From Anaerosporobacter mobilis DSM 15930 (GTDB lineage Bacteria > Bacillota > Clostridia > Lachnospirales > Lachnospiraceae), in contig NZ_FRCP01000011.1 in assembly GCF_900142955.1 (NCBI RefSeq), forward strand, positions 197,303 through 261,302: a DNA stretch of 64,000 bases, read 5' to 3'. Made by a program: the position numbers and the translations under genes. This document shows, in pieces, positions 1-8,248 of the stretch; position 1 is the stretch's first letter; the number at the start of each line of letters is the position of its first letter. The notes under the pieces were generated by a model, which saw only the letters and a list, made by a program, of their open reading frames with translations, had not been told where the DNA came from and ran no database searches.

Positions 1-33
1 TAAGACTAAAAGAAAGAAAAGGAGGATTAGAAT

Positions 34-789
34 ATGAATCGAATCGATAAATGTGAAGATGTATATGAGAAGCTGTTTGGCGGAAAACCAGCAGATCTAA
101 AAACAGGAAATGACCCAGAGATGATGATGATCTTGCAAAGGTTTATATTTGGAGAGGTATTTGATATCGGTGAACTTAAGGAGGCTGACAGAGAATTGAT
201 AACAGTAGCATGTCTTGCTACTTTACAGGCAATCCCTCAACTGAAAGCACATACACAAGCGGCATTAAATGTTGGTAACACACCATTAACAATCAGAGAG
301 GTCATTTATCAATGTGCTCCGTTTATTGGATTTCCACGTACTTTGAATGCAATAGAAGCGATGAATGAAGTTTTTGAGAAGAATGATATATCATTACCAC
401 TTGAACTTGGTGGAACGGTAAAAGAAGAAGAACGATATGTGAAAGGTTTAGAAATTCAAGCACCGATATATGGAAATGAGATTAAGGACAAGTATGCAGA
501 GTTGCCTGATGGAATGGGCGAGGCACTTCCTCGCTTTTTGACAGAACTATGTTTTGGAGATTTTTATACGAGAAAAGGATTAGATAAAAAGCAAAGAGAA
601 CTTCTGATGCTCTGTGTTCTTGCAACATTAAGGGCAGACACGCAGATTTTAGCTCATGCAATTGGTAACCTTAAAGTAGGCAACAGTAAAGCAACGATGT
701 ACGGTGCAATGATTCAATGTCTCCCTTATATAGGCTTTCCAGCTGTGTTTGAAGCGATAAATATTATTAAAGATGTGGAGGAAGTATAG
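34..789 (+). CDS. Carboxymuconolactone decarboxylase family protein (two AhpD-like CMD repeats)
   Basis: The 251-aa protein has two similar helical halves, each with the CMD/AhpD pattern: 'ELKEADRELITVACLATLQA' followed by 'IREVIYQCAPFIGFPRTLNA', and 'KKQRELLMLCVLATLRA' followed by 'MYGAMIQCLPYIGFPAVFEA'. Such two-domain clostridial proteins are thought to be thiol or peroxide-type oxidoreductases, but no CxxC peroxidase motif is visible; each half has one Cys in the LATL helix and one in YQC/IQC. Substrate is unknown. A good site (ggagg at 21-25) precedes the ATG. The gene ends at a hairpin shared with the convergent ABC permease gene. Family call is secure, function is not. Confidence 0.85.
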   Translation: MNRIDKCEDVYEKLFGGKPADLKTGNDPEMMMILQRFIFGEVFDIGELKEADRELITVACLATLQAIPQLKAHTQAALNVGNTPLTIREVIYQCAPFIGFPRTLNAIEAMNEVFEKNDISLPLELGGTVKEEERYVKGLEIQAPIYGNEIKDKYAELPDGMGEALPRFLTELCFGDFYTRKGLDKKQRELLMLCVLATLRADTQILAHAIGNLKVGNSKATMYGAMIQCLPYIGFPAVFEAINIIKDVEEV

Positions 790-846
790 GCTACGAAATT
801 GTTAATAGCAATACTAAAAACAACACTAAACAATTACAGATATAAA

Positions 847-882
847 ATGCCTATGACGATCATAAAGCTACGTCATAGGCAT
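847..882. terminator. Bidirectional hairpin terminator
   Basis: A perfect 12-bp inverted repeat (atgcctatgacg at 847-858 and cgtcataggcat at 871-882) lies between two convergent genes. A T-rich tract follows on the minus strand and a weaker one on the plus strand, so it probably ends transcription in both directions. Confidence 0.75.
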
Positions 883-914
883 TCATCTATTTAAAGCTTA
901 TTTATAATTCGTAC

Positions 915-3900
915 TTATTCTACTGACTTTAACGCTTCCAACATATCGACATGTTTCAATTTCTTGTTAATAAAGAATCCTAATACCACGGTTGTTACGG
1001 TTATAATGATAGCTGGAATAATAAAGGTAGTGATCCAAAGTTCCGGATTAAACATAACATCATCGGGTGGAACAGCAGTGATAATGTAACGATGAAGTAA
1101 GAATCCGAATCCATATCCCACTATAATACCAAACAAAGAAAGAATCAAAGTTTCTCTGTAGATATACATCGTTACCTCACCATTGTAGAAACCTAAAACC
1201 TTAATGGTAGAGAGCTCTCGAATTCGTTCCGATACATTAATGTTAGTTAAATTATATAAGATAACGATTGCAAGCAATGTCGCTACTAAAATTAACACTT
1301 TCATAATTTTATCCAAGGAATGAACGATTGTATCAATTTGTGTAGTCAAAGTTGTATTCTGCACAACACCTTTTACACCGCTTAATTTCATGAATTCTGT
1401 AGCTTGTATTTCTGTGTTTTCTTTGTTACTGGTAGTTAACGTAACAAGATTTGCATTTGCAGAATAATCTTTATTAAATGTTTCTTCAAAGGCATTTGCA
1501 TTCATAAAGATAAAATGCCCCATGTACATTTCTGTAATATCATTTATTTTTATAGTGATTTCATTATTATCAGAATCATTTATTGTTATCTTATCACCTT
1601 TAGAAACTCCTAGTAATTTGGCTAAACGCTCAGAAACGATAGCTCCATCATCTTTCAAGGTTAATTCATCGTTTGTTTTACGATTTACTAATTCTATATA
1701 TTCATTAAAAGTATCACTATCTTCTGGAACAATTAACTTAATTGTTTGCTTATCCTTTGTACTTCCTGCGACTTTGGTTAATTCTTCATAGTGAATAGGA
1801 GACTGCTGATTTACCGTATCTGAATTTAATAATTCTTCTATATCCTTTTCTTGATTTTCTGTTAAATTGTCATTCTTAGCTACAATCAAATCATAATGAA
1901 TAATTTCACCAAATTGTCTTTCACCAATACCAGATATAGAGTGCTGTACTCCAAATCCTGTGAACAGAAGAGCAACAGAACCACATACACCAAAGATGGT
2001 CATGTACATTCTCTTTTTATAGCGAAATATATTACGGGCAGTTACTTTATGTGTAAAACTTAGACGATTCCAAATCGGTGTAATGTATTCTAAGAAGATT
2101 TTTGATCCACTCGTAGGTGGTTTTGGTAATAATAAATTAGCTGGTCTGTCTTGTAATTCTTTTTTAGCTACAACATATGCAGGGACTACAGCACTAATCA
2201 GTGCTAGAATCAATGCCAGTATGGATATACCCCAATTCATATGAAGTTCTATCTTTGGTACGGTAAATCCTGTTTTATAAGCACTATATACAATCGCTGG
2301 TAATACTGTGTGGCCGAGAATGATTCCGATAACCGATCCTAATATACTAGAAAGCAAGCCATAAATAGTGAATTTTTTAATAATATCATGATTACTGTAC
2401 CCGAGAGCTTTCAGTGTACCTGAGTTAGTTCTTTCTTCATCAACAAATCGTGTCATGGTTGTGAAAGTTACTAACGCTGCAACAAAGTATAGGAAGATAG
2501 GGAACACATTAGCAAGAGAATCAATAATACTTGAAATACTATCATAGATTCTATATCCTTCTGATCCAGGAGTTTCTCGTCGACTATTTAATGAATATAC
2601 AGGAGCTTTCAATTCATCTAAAGTTTCTTGTGCATCAGCAAGTTTTTCCTCATTTTCGGTTATTTCTTGTTCTGCTTCCACTTTACTATCTTGATATTCC
2701 TCCAATTTTTCTTTGTACGTTTTTTCCTTATCTGAGATTTTAACTTTGGCATCTTCTAGTTTTTGCTTATTCTCAGTTAAGCTAGCTTTAGCGGTAGTTA
2801 GCTGCTTTGTAGCTTGCGATATTTTTTGATTACCTTCTGCTAAATTCTGTTTTGCGGTTGCAAGTTTTTTTTCGTTTTTATCAATTTCTGCTTGCGCTAC
2901 TTGTAATTCTTTCTGCTTCTGATCAATTGTATCCTGTGCAGCCTGAATCTTAGCCATACCTGGTTCATAAGTTTCAGTCGTAAATTGCTTATAGGCAGCT
3001 TTTGTTTGATTCAATTTCTCATTAGCAATTGATAATTGTGTTTTTAATGTTTCTTGTTCTTGAGCCGTAAGGTTTGGATTTTCTAAACTCTGATTGATCC
3101 CTGCAATTTGTTGCTCCAAAAGACTAATACCATCGGCATATTGTTTTTTCCCGGCCTTCAACTCTTTTTTATTCGTATCTATCTCTTTTTGACTTTGATC
3201 CAATTTCTCCTTAGCCGTATTTAATTCAGTTTTCTTTTCATTAAGTGCAGAAACGCTAGTATTATATTCTTTTTGCTTTTGCGAAAGGAGTTCTTTTTGT
3301 TTTTCTAATTCTTGTTCTTTCATACTTATTTCTGTTTCTGCATCATTTATCTTTTGCTCATTTTCTGAAACTTCTTCTTTGGCAGAATCGATTTTCTTTT
3401 TAGCATTATTTAACTTTGTTTCTGCATCATGAAGCTTTTCTTTAGCATCATATATTTTTTGTTGCCCCTCATCAATATCTGTTTGATACTCAGATTTAAT
3501 AGTAGACAAACGATGTTCTGGTTGATCTTTTAGTAGGATTTTCAATTCATTCTTATGTTCTTGTATTAAGTCGATATAGTTATCCGAATAAGGATCAACA
3601 CCAATGGTATCTTTGAAAGTCAATCGGGCCATCATATAAACATCGGAATCAAAAACATCGGGAATTACAACGGCATAGCCTTTCAAGTCACCTGTACCTG
3701 CAGTGGTTTGACCTAAATTAACGTTGGATATAATTTCGCTAGAATGCACATAACCTACCACTTTGAATTCGTGATTGGTTAGAACCGTATTTCCTGCAAT
3801 ATCATCTTTTTCAGTAAATTCAACTGTGTCACCAATGTTATATTTATCGCTATAGGAATTACTAATTGCAATCTCTTCATCTGTTTCTGGTAATTTTCCA

Positions 3901-4262
3901 TCTACCAGTTCATAAGCAGAGATGCTTTCAGGTTTGGAAAAGATACGAATACTAGTTTTGGTATCTTCTATAACAACATCTTTTAAGTAGCCATATTCTA
4001 TCTTATCAAGATTACTTGTCGCATTAATAACTGCTTGGTCATCCTCATCAATTCCATAATCACTAATAACCGTAATATCTGCTAGGTTAAGCTTAGTAAA
4101 GTAATGTTTCCCTGTTGCTCTCATGTCTGGGCCAGCTACTTTCAAACCTACTAATGCAAACGAACCTAGAATCATTAAGCAGAGAATAGAGAAGAATCTA
4201 CCCCACGAACTAGTAAACGATTTACGTATATCTCTATGCAATGTCTTTTTTTTCAATTTCAT
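915..4262 (-). CDS. ABC transporter permease, FtsX/MacB type, with long extracellular coiled coil
   Basis: About 1115 aa. There is an N-terminal membrane helix (about residues 20-45), an extracellular domain that becomes a very long Lys/Glu/Gln-rich heptad-like coiled coil (about residues 255-560), a first FtsX domain with its helices ('IFLYFVAALVTFTTMTRFVD', then GTLKALGYS), a second extracellular domain, and a C-terminal FtsX domain ('LAIVILYNLTNINVSERIRE', then STIKVLGFY). This is the clostridial ABC permease type that works on lipids, peptides or drugs at the membrane; the substrate is unknown. It directly follows the ATPase gene: the ATPase stop TAG at 4268-4266 abuts GTG 4265 and ATG 4262, either of which may be the start. 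Confidence 0.9.
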   Translation of the reverse strand: MKLKKKTLHRDIRKSFTSSWGRFFSILCLMILGSFALVGLKVAGPDMRATGKHYFTKLNLADITVISDYGIDEDDQAVINATSNLDKIEYGYLKDVVIEDTKTSIRIFSKPESISAYELVDGKLPETDEEIAISNSYSDKYNIGDTVEFTEKDDIAGNTVLTNHEFKVVGYVHSSEIISNVNLGQTTAGTGDLKGYAVVIPDVFDSDVYMMARLTFKDTIGVDPYSDNYIDLIQEHKNELKILLKDQPEHRLSTIKSEYQTDIDEGQQKIYDAKEKLHDAETKLNNAKKKIDSAKEEVSENEQKINDAETEISMKEQELEKQKELLSQKQKEYNTSVSALNEKKTELNTAKEKLDQSQKEIDTNKKELKAGKKQYADGISLLEQQIAGINQSLENPNLTAQEQETLKTQLSIANEKLNQTKAAYKQFTTETYEPGMAKIQAAQDTIDQKQKELQVAQAEIDKNEKKLATAKQNLAEGNQKISQATKQLTTAKASLTENKQKLEDAKVKISDKEKTYKEKLEEYQDSKVEAEQEITENEEKLADAQETLDELKAPVYSLNSRRETPGSEGYRIYDSISSIIDSLANVFPIFLYFVAALVTFTTMTRFVDEERTNSGTLKALGYSNHDIIKKFTIYGLLSSILGSVIGIILGHTVLPAIVYSAYKTGFTVPKIELHMNWGISILALILALISAVVPAYVVAKKELQDRPANLLLPKPPTSGSKIFLEYITPIWNRLSFTHKVTARNIFRYKKRMYMTIFGVCGSVALLFTGFGVQHSISGIGERQFGEIIHYDLIVAKNDNLTENQEKDIEELLNSDTVNQQSPIHYEELTKVAGSTKDKQTIKLIVPEDSDTFNEYIELVNRKTNDELTLKDDGAIVSERLAKLLGVSKGDKITINDSDNNEITIKINDITEMYMGHFIFMNANAFEETFNKDYSANANLVTLTTSNKENTEIQATEFMKLSGVKGVVQNTTLTTQIDTIVHSLDKIMKVLILVATLLAIVILYNLTNINVSERIRELSTIKVLGFYNGEVTMYIYRETLILSLFGIIVGYGFGFLLHRYIITAVPPDDVMFNPELWITTFIIPAIIITVTTVVLGFFINKKLKHVDMLEALKSVE

Positions 4263-4265
4263 CAC

Positions 4266-4967
4266 CTACCATTCTATATCCGCAATTTCTTTTGGATGTG
4301 GATTGACTATAATATCCTTTACTTTAGCATCATGCATATGAATAACGCGGTCTGCAATTTGGGCAATCGCTGCGTTATGAGTAACGATAATTACAGTAGC
4401 GTTCTTTCTACGACTCATATCTTGCAATATCTGAAGAACTTGCTTACCGGTATTGTAGTCAAGTGCCCCTGTAGGCTCATCACATAATAGGATTTTAGGG
4501 TTTTTCGCAACAGCCCTAGCGATTGCAACACGTTGTTGCTCACCACCAGAAAGCTGAGCAGGGAAATTATTGATTCTTTTCTCTAAGCCCACGTCCTTTA
4601 ATACTTGAACGGGATCCTCTGCATCTTTCACGATTTCAGAAGCAAGTTCAACATTTTCCTTAGCAGTTAAGTTTGAGACTAAGTTGTAAAATTGAAATAC
4701 AAATCCAACATCTTCGCGGCGATAGGTTGTTAATTGTTTCGCATTATAATTTGAAATGTCTTTTCCATCAATAATGACTTTCCCCTCATCATTGGTATCC
4801 ATTCCTCCTAGAATATTCAAAACGGTAGATTTACCTGCCCCTGAGGAACCTAATATAATAACTAATTCACCTCTTTCAATGGAAAAGGTGACCTTATTGT
4901 TTGCGATAATTTCGGTTTCACCAGTTTGGTACCTTTTATAACTATCAATCATTTCAATATAGCTCAT
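4266..4967 (-). CDS. ABC transporter ATP-binding protein (MacB/LolD type)
   Basis: A 233-aa ATPase with Walker A GSSGAGKST, Q-loop 'VFQFYNLVSNLTAKENVELA', signature LSGGEQQR, Walker B ILLCDEPTGALD and switch histidine in IIVTHN. The sequence belongs to the LolD/MacB/YtrE group that pairs with FtsX-type permeases. It is the first gene of a two-gene operon with the downstream permease. An aagggagg ribosome-binding site precedes ATG 4967. A TetR regulator is divergent, and an operator-like palindrome lies in the gap, so the pair is probably induced when that regulator binds a ligand. Confidence 0.95.
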   Translation of the reverse strand: MSYIEMIDSYKRYQTGETEIIANNKVTFSIERGELVIILGSSGAGKSTVLNILGGMDTNDEGKVIIDGKDISNYNAKQLTTYRREDVGFVFQFYNLVSNLTAKENVELASEIVKDAEDPVQVLKDVGLEKRINNFPAQLSGGEQQRVAIARAVAKNPKILLCDEPTGALDYNTGKQVLQILQDMSRRKNATVIIVTHNAAIAQIADRVIHMHDAKVKDIIVNPHPKEIADIEW

Positions 4968-4980
4968 GTTTTTGCCTCCC

Positions 4981-5005
4981 TTAATTAAACATCATGTTGA
5001 TTTAA
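4981..5005. promoter_or_regulatory. TetR-type operator palindrome between ABC exporter and tetR genes
   Basis: Twelve-base arms (ttaattaaacat at 4981-4992, atgttgatttaa at 4994-5005) flank one central base and match at 10 of 12 pairs. The half-site tgttgatttaa recurs exactly at 5064-5074, just before the regulator's start codon. Size, symmetry and position fit a TetR operator covering the divergent control region; the binding protein is inferred from adjacency. Confidence 0.6.
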
Positions 5006-5085
5006 CGATGGGTTTATTATAAAATATGTATAGGAAGCAATCAATAATCAGAATTTTTAAATGTGTTGATTTAAGGAGAAAATTT

Positions 5086-5673
5086 ATGGTTAAGAAAAGA
5101 AATACGGAAACGAAGCAGCAAATCAAGACATCATTTACCAAATTACTCAAAGAAAAAGGAATGGATTCGCTGACAATTAGCGATATTGCAAGAGATGCTA
5201 CTATTAACCGGGGAACTTTCTATCTGCATTATCTTGATAAATATGATTTAATGGAGAAACTAGAAAATGATGTTATTGAAGAACTAACCAGAATTCTTCT
5301 TAGCGATAATCCGAATGAGATTGACGATCCAATTGAAATAATACCGTATAATGCTATTCTTAATGCACTATATTATGTAAAAAGTGATTTCGAATTTATC
5401 GAAGCGTTAACGGGAACCGGAGGGGATCCGATGTTTGTTGAAAAGTTTAAAAGAATCCTTGAGAAACTAATACAAATCCAAATTGAAAAAACGGATAAAC
5501 TTAATTTCTCGATGAAAGGACTTCCTGAGGATTATGCCCGTGAAATCTTGCTAAGTAGTGCTACGGCAATTGTTTTACTTTGGATCAAAAAAGGTGCATT
5601 GGAATCACCAGAACAAATAGCAGAGATGTTAAGCAAAGCAAAAGATATATCTCCATATGAATTACTGGTTTAA
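5086..5673 (+). CDS. TetR/AcrR family transcriptional regulator
   Basis: 195 aa. The N-terminal helix-turn-helix is typical ('MDSLTISDIARDATINRGTF' then YLHYLDKYDL), and the C-terminal half resembles the small ligand/dimer domain of TetR_C-type clostridial regulators. An in-frame ATG lies at 5026, but ATG 5086 is preferred because aaggag (5073-5078) lies at proper spacing and the helix-turn-helix then begins at normal distance from the N terminus. It is divergent from the ABC exporter operon and a palindrome lies between them, so it is likely that operon's repressor. Confidence 0.88.
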   Translation: MVKKRNTETKQQIKTSFTKLLKEKGMDSLTISDIARDATINRGTFYLHYLDKYDLMEKLENDVIEELTRILLSDNPNEIDDPIEIIPYNAILNALYYVKSDFEFIEALTGTGGDPMFVEKFKRILEKLIQIQIEKTDKLNFSMKGLPEDYAREILLSSATAIVLLWIKKGALESPEQIAEMLSKAKDISPYELLV

Positions 5674-5705
5674 TAGTAATGCAATATCATAAAAATTACT
5701 AAGAC

Positions 5706-5733
5706 TTGCTTATTTTTTTTTATGTGTTATAAT
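5706..5733 (+). promoter_or_regulatory. Sigma-A promoter with extended -10
   Basis: TTGCTT (5706-5711), a 16-bp spacer and TATAAT (5728-5733) preceded by TGT, an extended -10. Transcription would start near 5740, placing the 5771-5828 hairpin inside a roughly 130-nt leader. Confidence 0.65.
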
Positions 5734-5770
5734 GAAGTTAATTAAATAAAAAAAGAACCGTCTTTTTAAA

Positions 5771-5828
5771 GAAGGGCTTTTGGTACTGTGCTTAATAAGT
5801 GCAGATATGAAAAGCCCTTCTTTTTTTT
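5771..5828 (+). terminator. Intrinsic terminator / attenuator in the leader of the 5870 gene
   Basis: A perfect 11-bp stem (gaagggctttt 5771-5781 with aaaagcccttc 5810-5820) is followed by eight T. The 28-nt loop can form a weaker inner hairpin. It sits after a strong promoter and before the next ribosome-binding site, so it either ends a short RNA of about 85 nt or conditionally attenuates the downstream gene. Confidence 0.75.
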
Positions 5829-5869
5829 ACTATTTGGAACTTTTTGGGATTATGAAAGGAGAGCGTTTC

Positions 5870-6706
5870 ATGCAGTTACAGGGAAAAGCTATTAATCATG
5901 TTAAGTTTGGTAATGGAATTATTAGAGAGTTGAGAGATAAGTATTTAATTGTTGATTTTGTGCATGGAGAGAGAAAATTTCTGTTCCCCAATGTGTTTGC
6001 TGGTTTTCTTTCGCTAATAGACCACGATGCACAATTAGCAGTTGAGTCCATCATTGATGATGTAATTACAAAAGAAAAAAATGAAATAAAAGAAGAGATA
6101 AATGAGCAGGAGCGAATCATTAGAATTCAGAAGCTTAAGGTTCATCCAAGTTCACAAGTAGCCTTCGGATTAATACAAAACAATAAAAAGGATGTATTCG
6201 AGTCGTGGTCCGTATTTAGCGGCGAATATTTAAGCGGAGAATCGAAAGGTGAACCAAAACAACCAATCAGGATGAAGCTGAATTCTGCTTGTTTACTAAC
6301 AGAATGTGCTAAGGGAGAACAGGAAAAAGAGAGACGCATCATAGGGGCGTTTATGGTTAGAGATGATTTCGATGGTAGAACATGTAACGATGGACAAATT
6401 GAAAGTCATAAAACGTATAGATTCAGACTTAATGAGTCTGAGATGCTACCATATTACAAATATTTTGAGACCAATTCCAAAGTATACAATTGGGGAAACA
6501 CAGAGTATAAGTATTTTTCAAACGAAATCATGCAGTGTATCTTGAAAGATATACAAAAGATGATATTGGATGAGAATCGTTTGCAAGCGGTTAACGAATT
6601 CTACCAGTATTTTTGTTATGTTAATAGATTGAAAGAAACAGAGAATACAGAACTTAATACGGAATCCAGTACGGAGGAATTGGCTATGGAAGTGAAGAGT
6701 AGCTAA
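5870..6706 (+). CDS. Conserved hypothetical protein with N-terminal small beta-barrel (SH3/KOW-like) motif
   Basis: 278 aa, function unknown. Residues 1-45 show the pattern 'GKAINHVKFGNGIIRELRDK...VDFVHGERKFLFPNVFAGFL', a small beta-barrel seen at the ends of several nucleic-acid-related clostridial proteins. A charged helical linker (about 60-90) and a conserved-looking C-terminal domain with 'GAFMVRDDFDGRTCNDGQIE' follow. There is no signal peptide or membrane segment. The start is ATG 5870, preceded by aaaggag; an upstream in-frame extension would run through the terminator hairpin and is rejected. It is followed after 18-35 nt by an MgtC-family gene and is probably co-transcribed. Confidence 0.7.
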   Translation: MQLQGKAINHVKFGNGIIRELRDKYLIVDFVHGERKFLFPNVFAGFLSLIDHDAQLAVESIIDDVITKEKNEIKEEINEQERIIRIQKLKVHPSSQVAFGLIQNNKKDVFESWSVFSGEYLSGESKGEPKQPIRMKLNSACLLTECAKGEQEKERRIIGAFMVRDDFDGRTCNDGQIESHKTYRFRLNESEMLPYYKYFETNSKVYNWGNTEYKYFSNEIMQCILKDIQKMILDENRLQAVNEFYQYFCYVNRLKETENTELNTESSTEELAMEVKSS

Positions 6707-6739
6707 AGGTACATTGCAAAAGATTTGGAGGGATTCATT

Positions 6740-7438
6740 ATTAGTTTTTTAGATTTACAAGAACTATTATTACAGGTCAATACCGTATCTATAATATTTC
6801 GGTTAATGTTATCTGTAATTTTATGTGGAATTATTGGAATGGAAAGAGGATTAAGAAATCGCCCAGCGGGCTTTATGACATATCTTTTAGTAGGTTTGGG
6901 GTCGACGATAATTATGATCACAAACCAATATATATCGACCTTATATAGTGACATTGATCCAACAAGAATGGCTGCTCAGGTTGTAAGTGGAATTGGATTT
7001 TTAGGTGCAGGAACGATAATAACGACTTCGAAAAATGAAATTCGCGGACTGACAACAGCAGCAGGAATCTGGGCAACAGCAGCAGTTGGCTTGGCAGTTG
7101 GAATAGGTTTTTATTCGGGGGCTATAATAGGAGGTATTTTTATTATAGGTTCTCTCATGTTTCTTAAGAAAATCGATGTGTATATTAAGACGCATGCCAA
7201 AACCATGGAGATTTATATTGAATATGATGAAGCGTTCTCAATGCAAAGTTTGACCGATTATTCAGATAATAATGGGTATGAGATTTTTGATATAGAAGTT
7301 GGTAGGTTAAAAACGATTAATGGTGAGTACGGAACGATGAGTTTTGTAATCGATTTTAAACAGAAAGTAAACCATTCATTAATTACCAATCAAATAAAGC
7401 AATTATCTGGTGTTAGTTATATTAGAGAAATTGCTTAG
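6740..7438 (+). CDS. MgtC/SapB family membrane protein
   Basis: About 232 aa. Four to five membrane segments occupy the first 140 residues, with the MgtC signatures GMERGLRNRPAG, 'VVSGIGFLGAGTIITTSK' and 'IRGLTTAAGIWATAAVGLAV'; a soluble C-terminal ACT-like domain follows. MgtC proteins influence membrane ATPase activity and growth at low Mg2+. No ATG precedes the first helix. The Shine-Dalgarno sequence ggaggg (6727-6732) points to AUU at 6740 (7-nt gap) or AUU 6737, whereas TTG 6725 overlaps the site itself. ATG 6806 would delete the N terminus of the first helix. The start is therefore probably non-canonical. Confidence 0.85.
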   Translation: MSFLDLQELLLQVNTVSIIFRLMLSVILCGIIGMERGLRNRPAGFMTYLLVGLGSTIIMITNQYISTLYSDIDPTRMAAQVVSGIGFLGAGTIITTSKNEIRGLTTAAGIWATAAVGLAVGIGFYSGAIIGGIFIIGSLMFLKKIDVYIKTHAKTMEIYIEYDEAFSMQSLTDYSDNNGYEIFDIEVGRLKTINGEYGTMSFVIDFKQKVNHSLITNQIKQLSGVSYIREIA

Positions 7439-7503
7439 GACGACAACACCAATTTAAGGTTGGTATAGAGTGATGTCGATAGACTGGCTAGACGATGCCA
7501 ATT

Positions 7504-7515
7504 AAGGAGGTGATC
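7504..7515 (+). promoter_or_regulatory. Twelve-base Shine-Dalgarno match ahead of the rplY gene
   Basis: aaggaggtgatc is fully complementary to the usual 16S rRNA 3' end, but no long reading frame starts after it. Only a seven-codon frame (GTG 7528, stop at 7551) follows, at poor spacing. Two short inverted repeats lie just upstream (7440-7502). It may be a leader-peptide or ribosome-standby site for the ribosomal-protein gene 80 nt downstream, or a remnant. Confidence 0.35.
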
Positions 7516-7595
7516 GGAAAAATATACGTGAATTATGTTTTAGAAGCTTAAATAAAAAACAAGATGGTGTAATCCAAAAAAACAGGAGGTCAATT

Positions 7596-8147
7596 ATGAA
7601 TATTTTAAATGCAGAAATCAGAAGTCCAAACCTAAAGGCAAAAGGTGTAAGAAAGAAAGGATTCGTTCCAGGTTGTATATATGGTCCAAAACTTGTAGAG
7701 TCCTTATCTCTTCAATTCAATAAAAGTGATATCATTCAGTTACTTAAGAGAAAGAGTAAAGGAAATACGCTTATGATTGATATAAATGGAGAAAAAATGG
7801 TTGCTTTATTAGATGAAGTATCCATGAATACACTAAAGCATGAAGTAGAACATATTAGCTTCCATGCGCTAGATTTAGAACAAAAAGTACTTTGCAGTGC
7901 CAATATAATATTAAATAACAAGGATAAGGTTAGTGGAATAATAGAACAAGTAATGTATGAAATACCATACAAAGCGTTTCCAGTTGATATAGTGGATTCT
8001 ATTACTATTGAAATGGAAGGAATACAAACTGGAGATAAGATAACAGTAGCCGATGTTGAGTTCCCTCAGCAAGACAAGATCGAATTGGCTGTAAACGAAG
8101 ATAGTATGATTTTAAAAGTAGTTGATAAAAAACTAGCAGCCGTGTAA
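7596..8147 (+). CDS. rplY: 50S ribosomal protein L25/general stress protein Ctc
   Basis: 183 aa with an N-terminal 5S-rRNA-binding L25 domain ('RKKGFVPGCIYGPKLVESLS') and a C-terminal TL5/Ctc beta domain ('VPVDIV'-like segment FPVDIVDSITIEMEGIQTGD, then 'TVADVEFPQ'). It binds 5S rRNA in the large subunit; the two-domain Ctc form is stress-induced in Firmicutes. ATG 7596 is preceded by caggagg. It stands alone here, not next to pth as in many bacilli. Confidence 0.9.
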   Translation: MNILNAEIRSPNLKAKGVRKKGFVPGCIYGPKLVESLSLQFNKSDIIQLLKRKSKGNTLMIDINGEKMVALLDEVSMNTLKHEVEHISFHALDLEQKVLCSANIILNNKDKVSGIIEQVMYEIPYKAFPVDIVDSITIEMEGIQTGDKITVADVEFPQQDKIELAVNEDSMILKVVDKKLAAV

Positions 8148-8203
8148 ATAGGTTAAAAAACGACAAATTTATATCCTGTTTAAGCATATCAATTTCTAAT
8201 AAA

Positions 8204-8220
8204 ATCTTTATAATAAAGAT
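8204..8220. promoter_or_regulatory. Palindrome covering a probable -10 element
   Basis: ATCTTTAT and ATAAAGAT flank a single A (17 bp, perfect). It contains TATAAT at 8209-8214, but no good -35 is visible. Together with the palindrome at 8249-8264 it suggests regulated transcription of the phosphoesterase gene. Confidence 0.4.
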
Positions 8221-8248
8221 AGATAGTACAAATGAAAAGCTATCGACA

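Noticed and set aside
2531..2743. Plus-strand reading frames inside the ABC permease gene
   Set aside because: Shadow frames of the low-complexity coiled-coil coding region, without ribosome-binding sites or recognisable products; the same holds for the other short frames opposite real genes.
5780..5869. N-terminal extension of the 5870 gene
   Set aside because: It would be encoded by the terminator hairpin and its T run, and aaaggag lies directly before ATG 5870.
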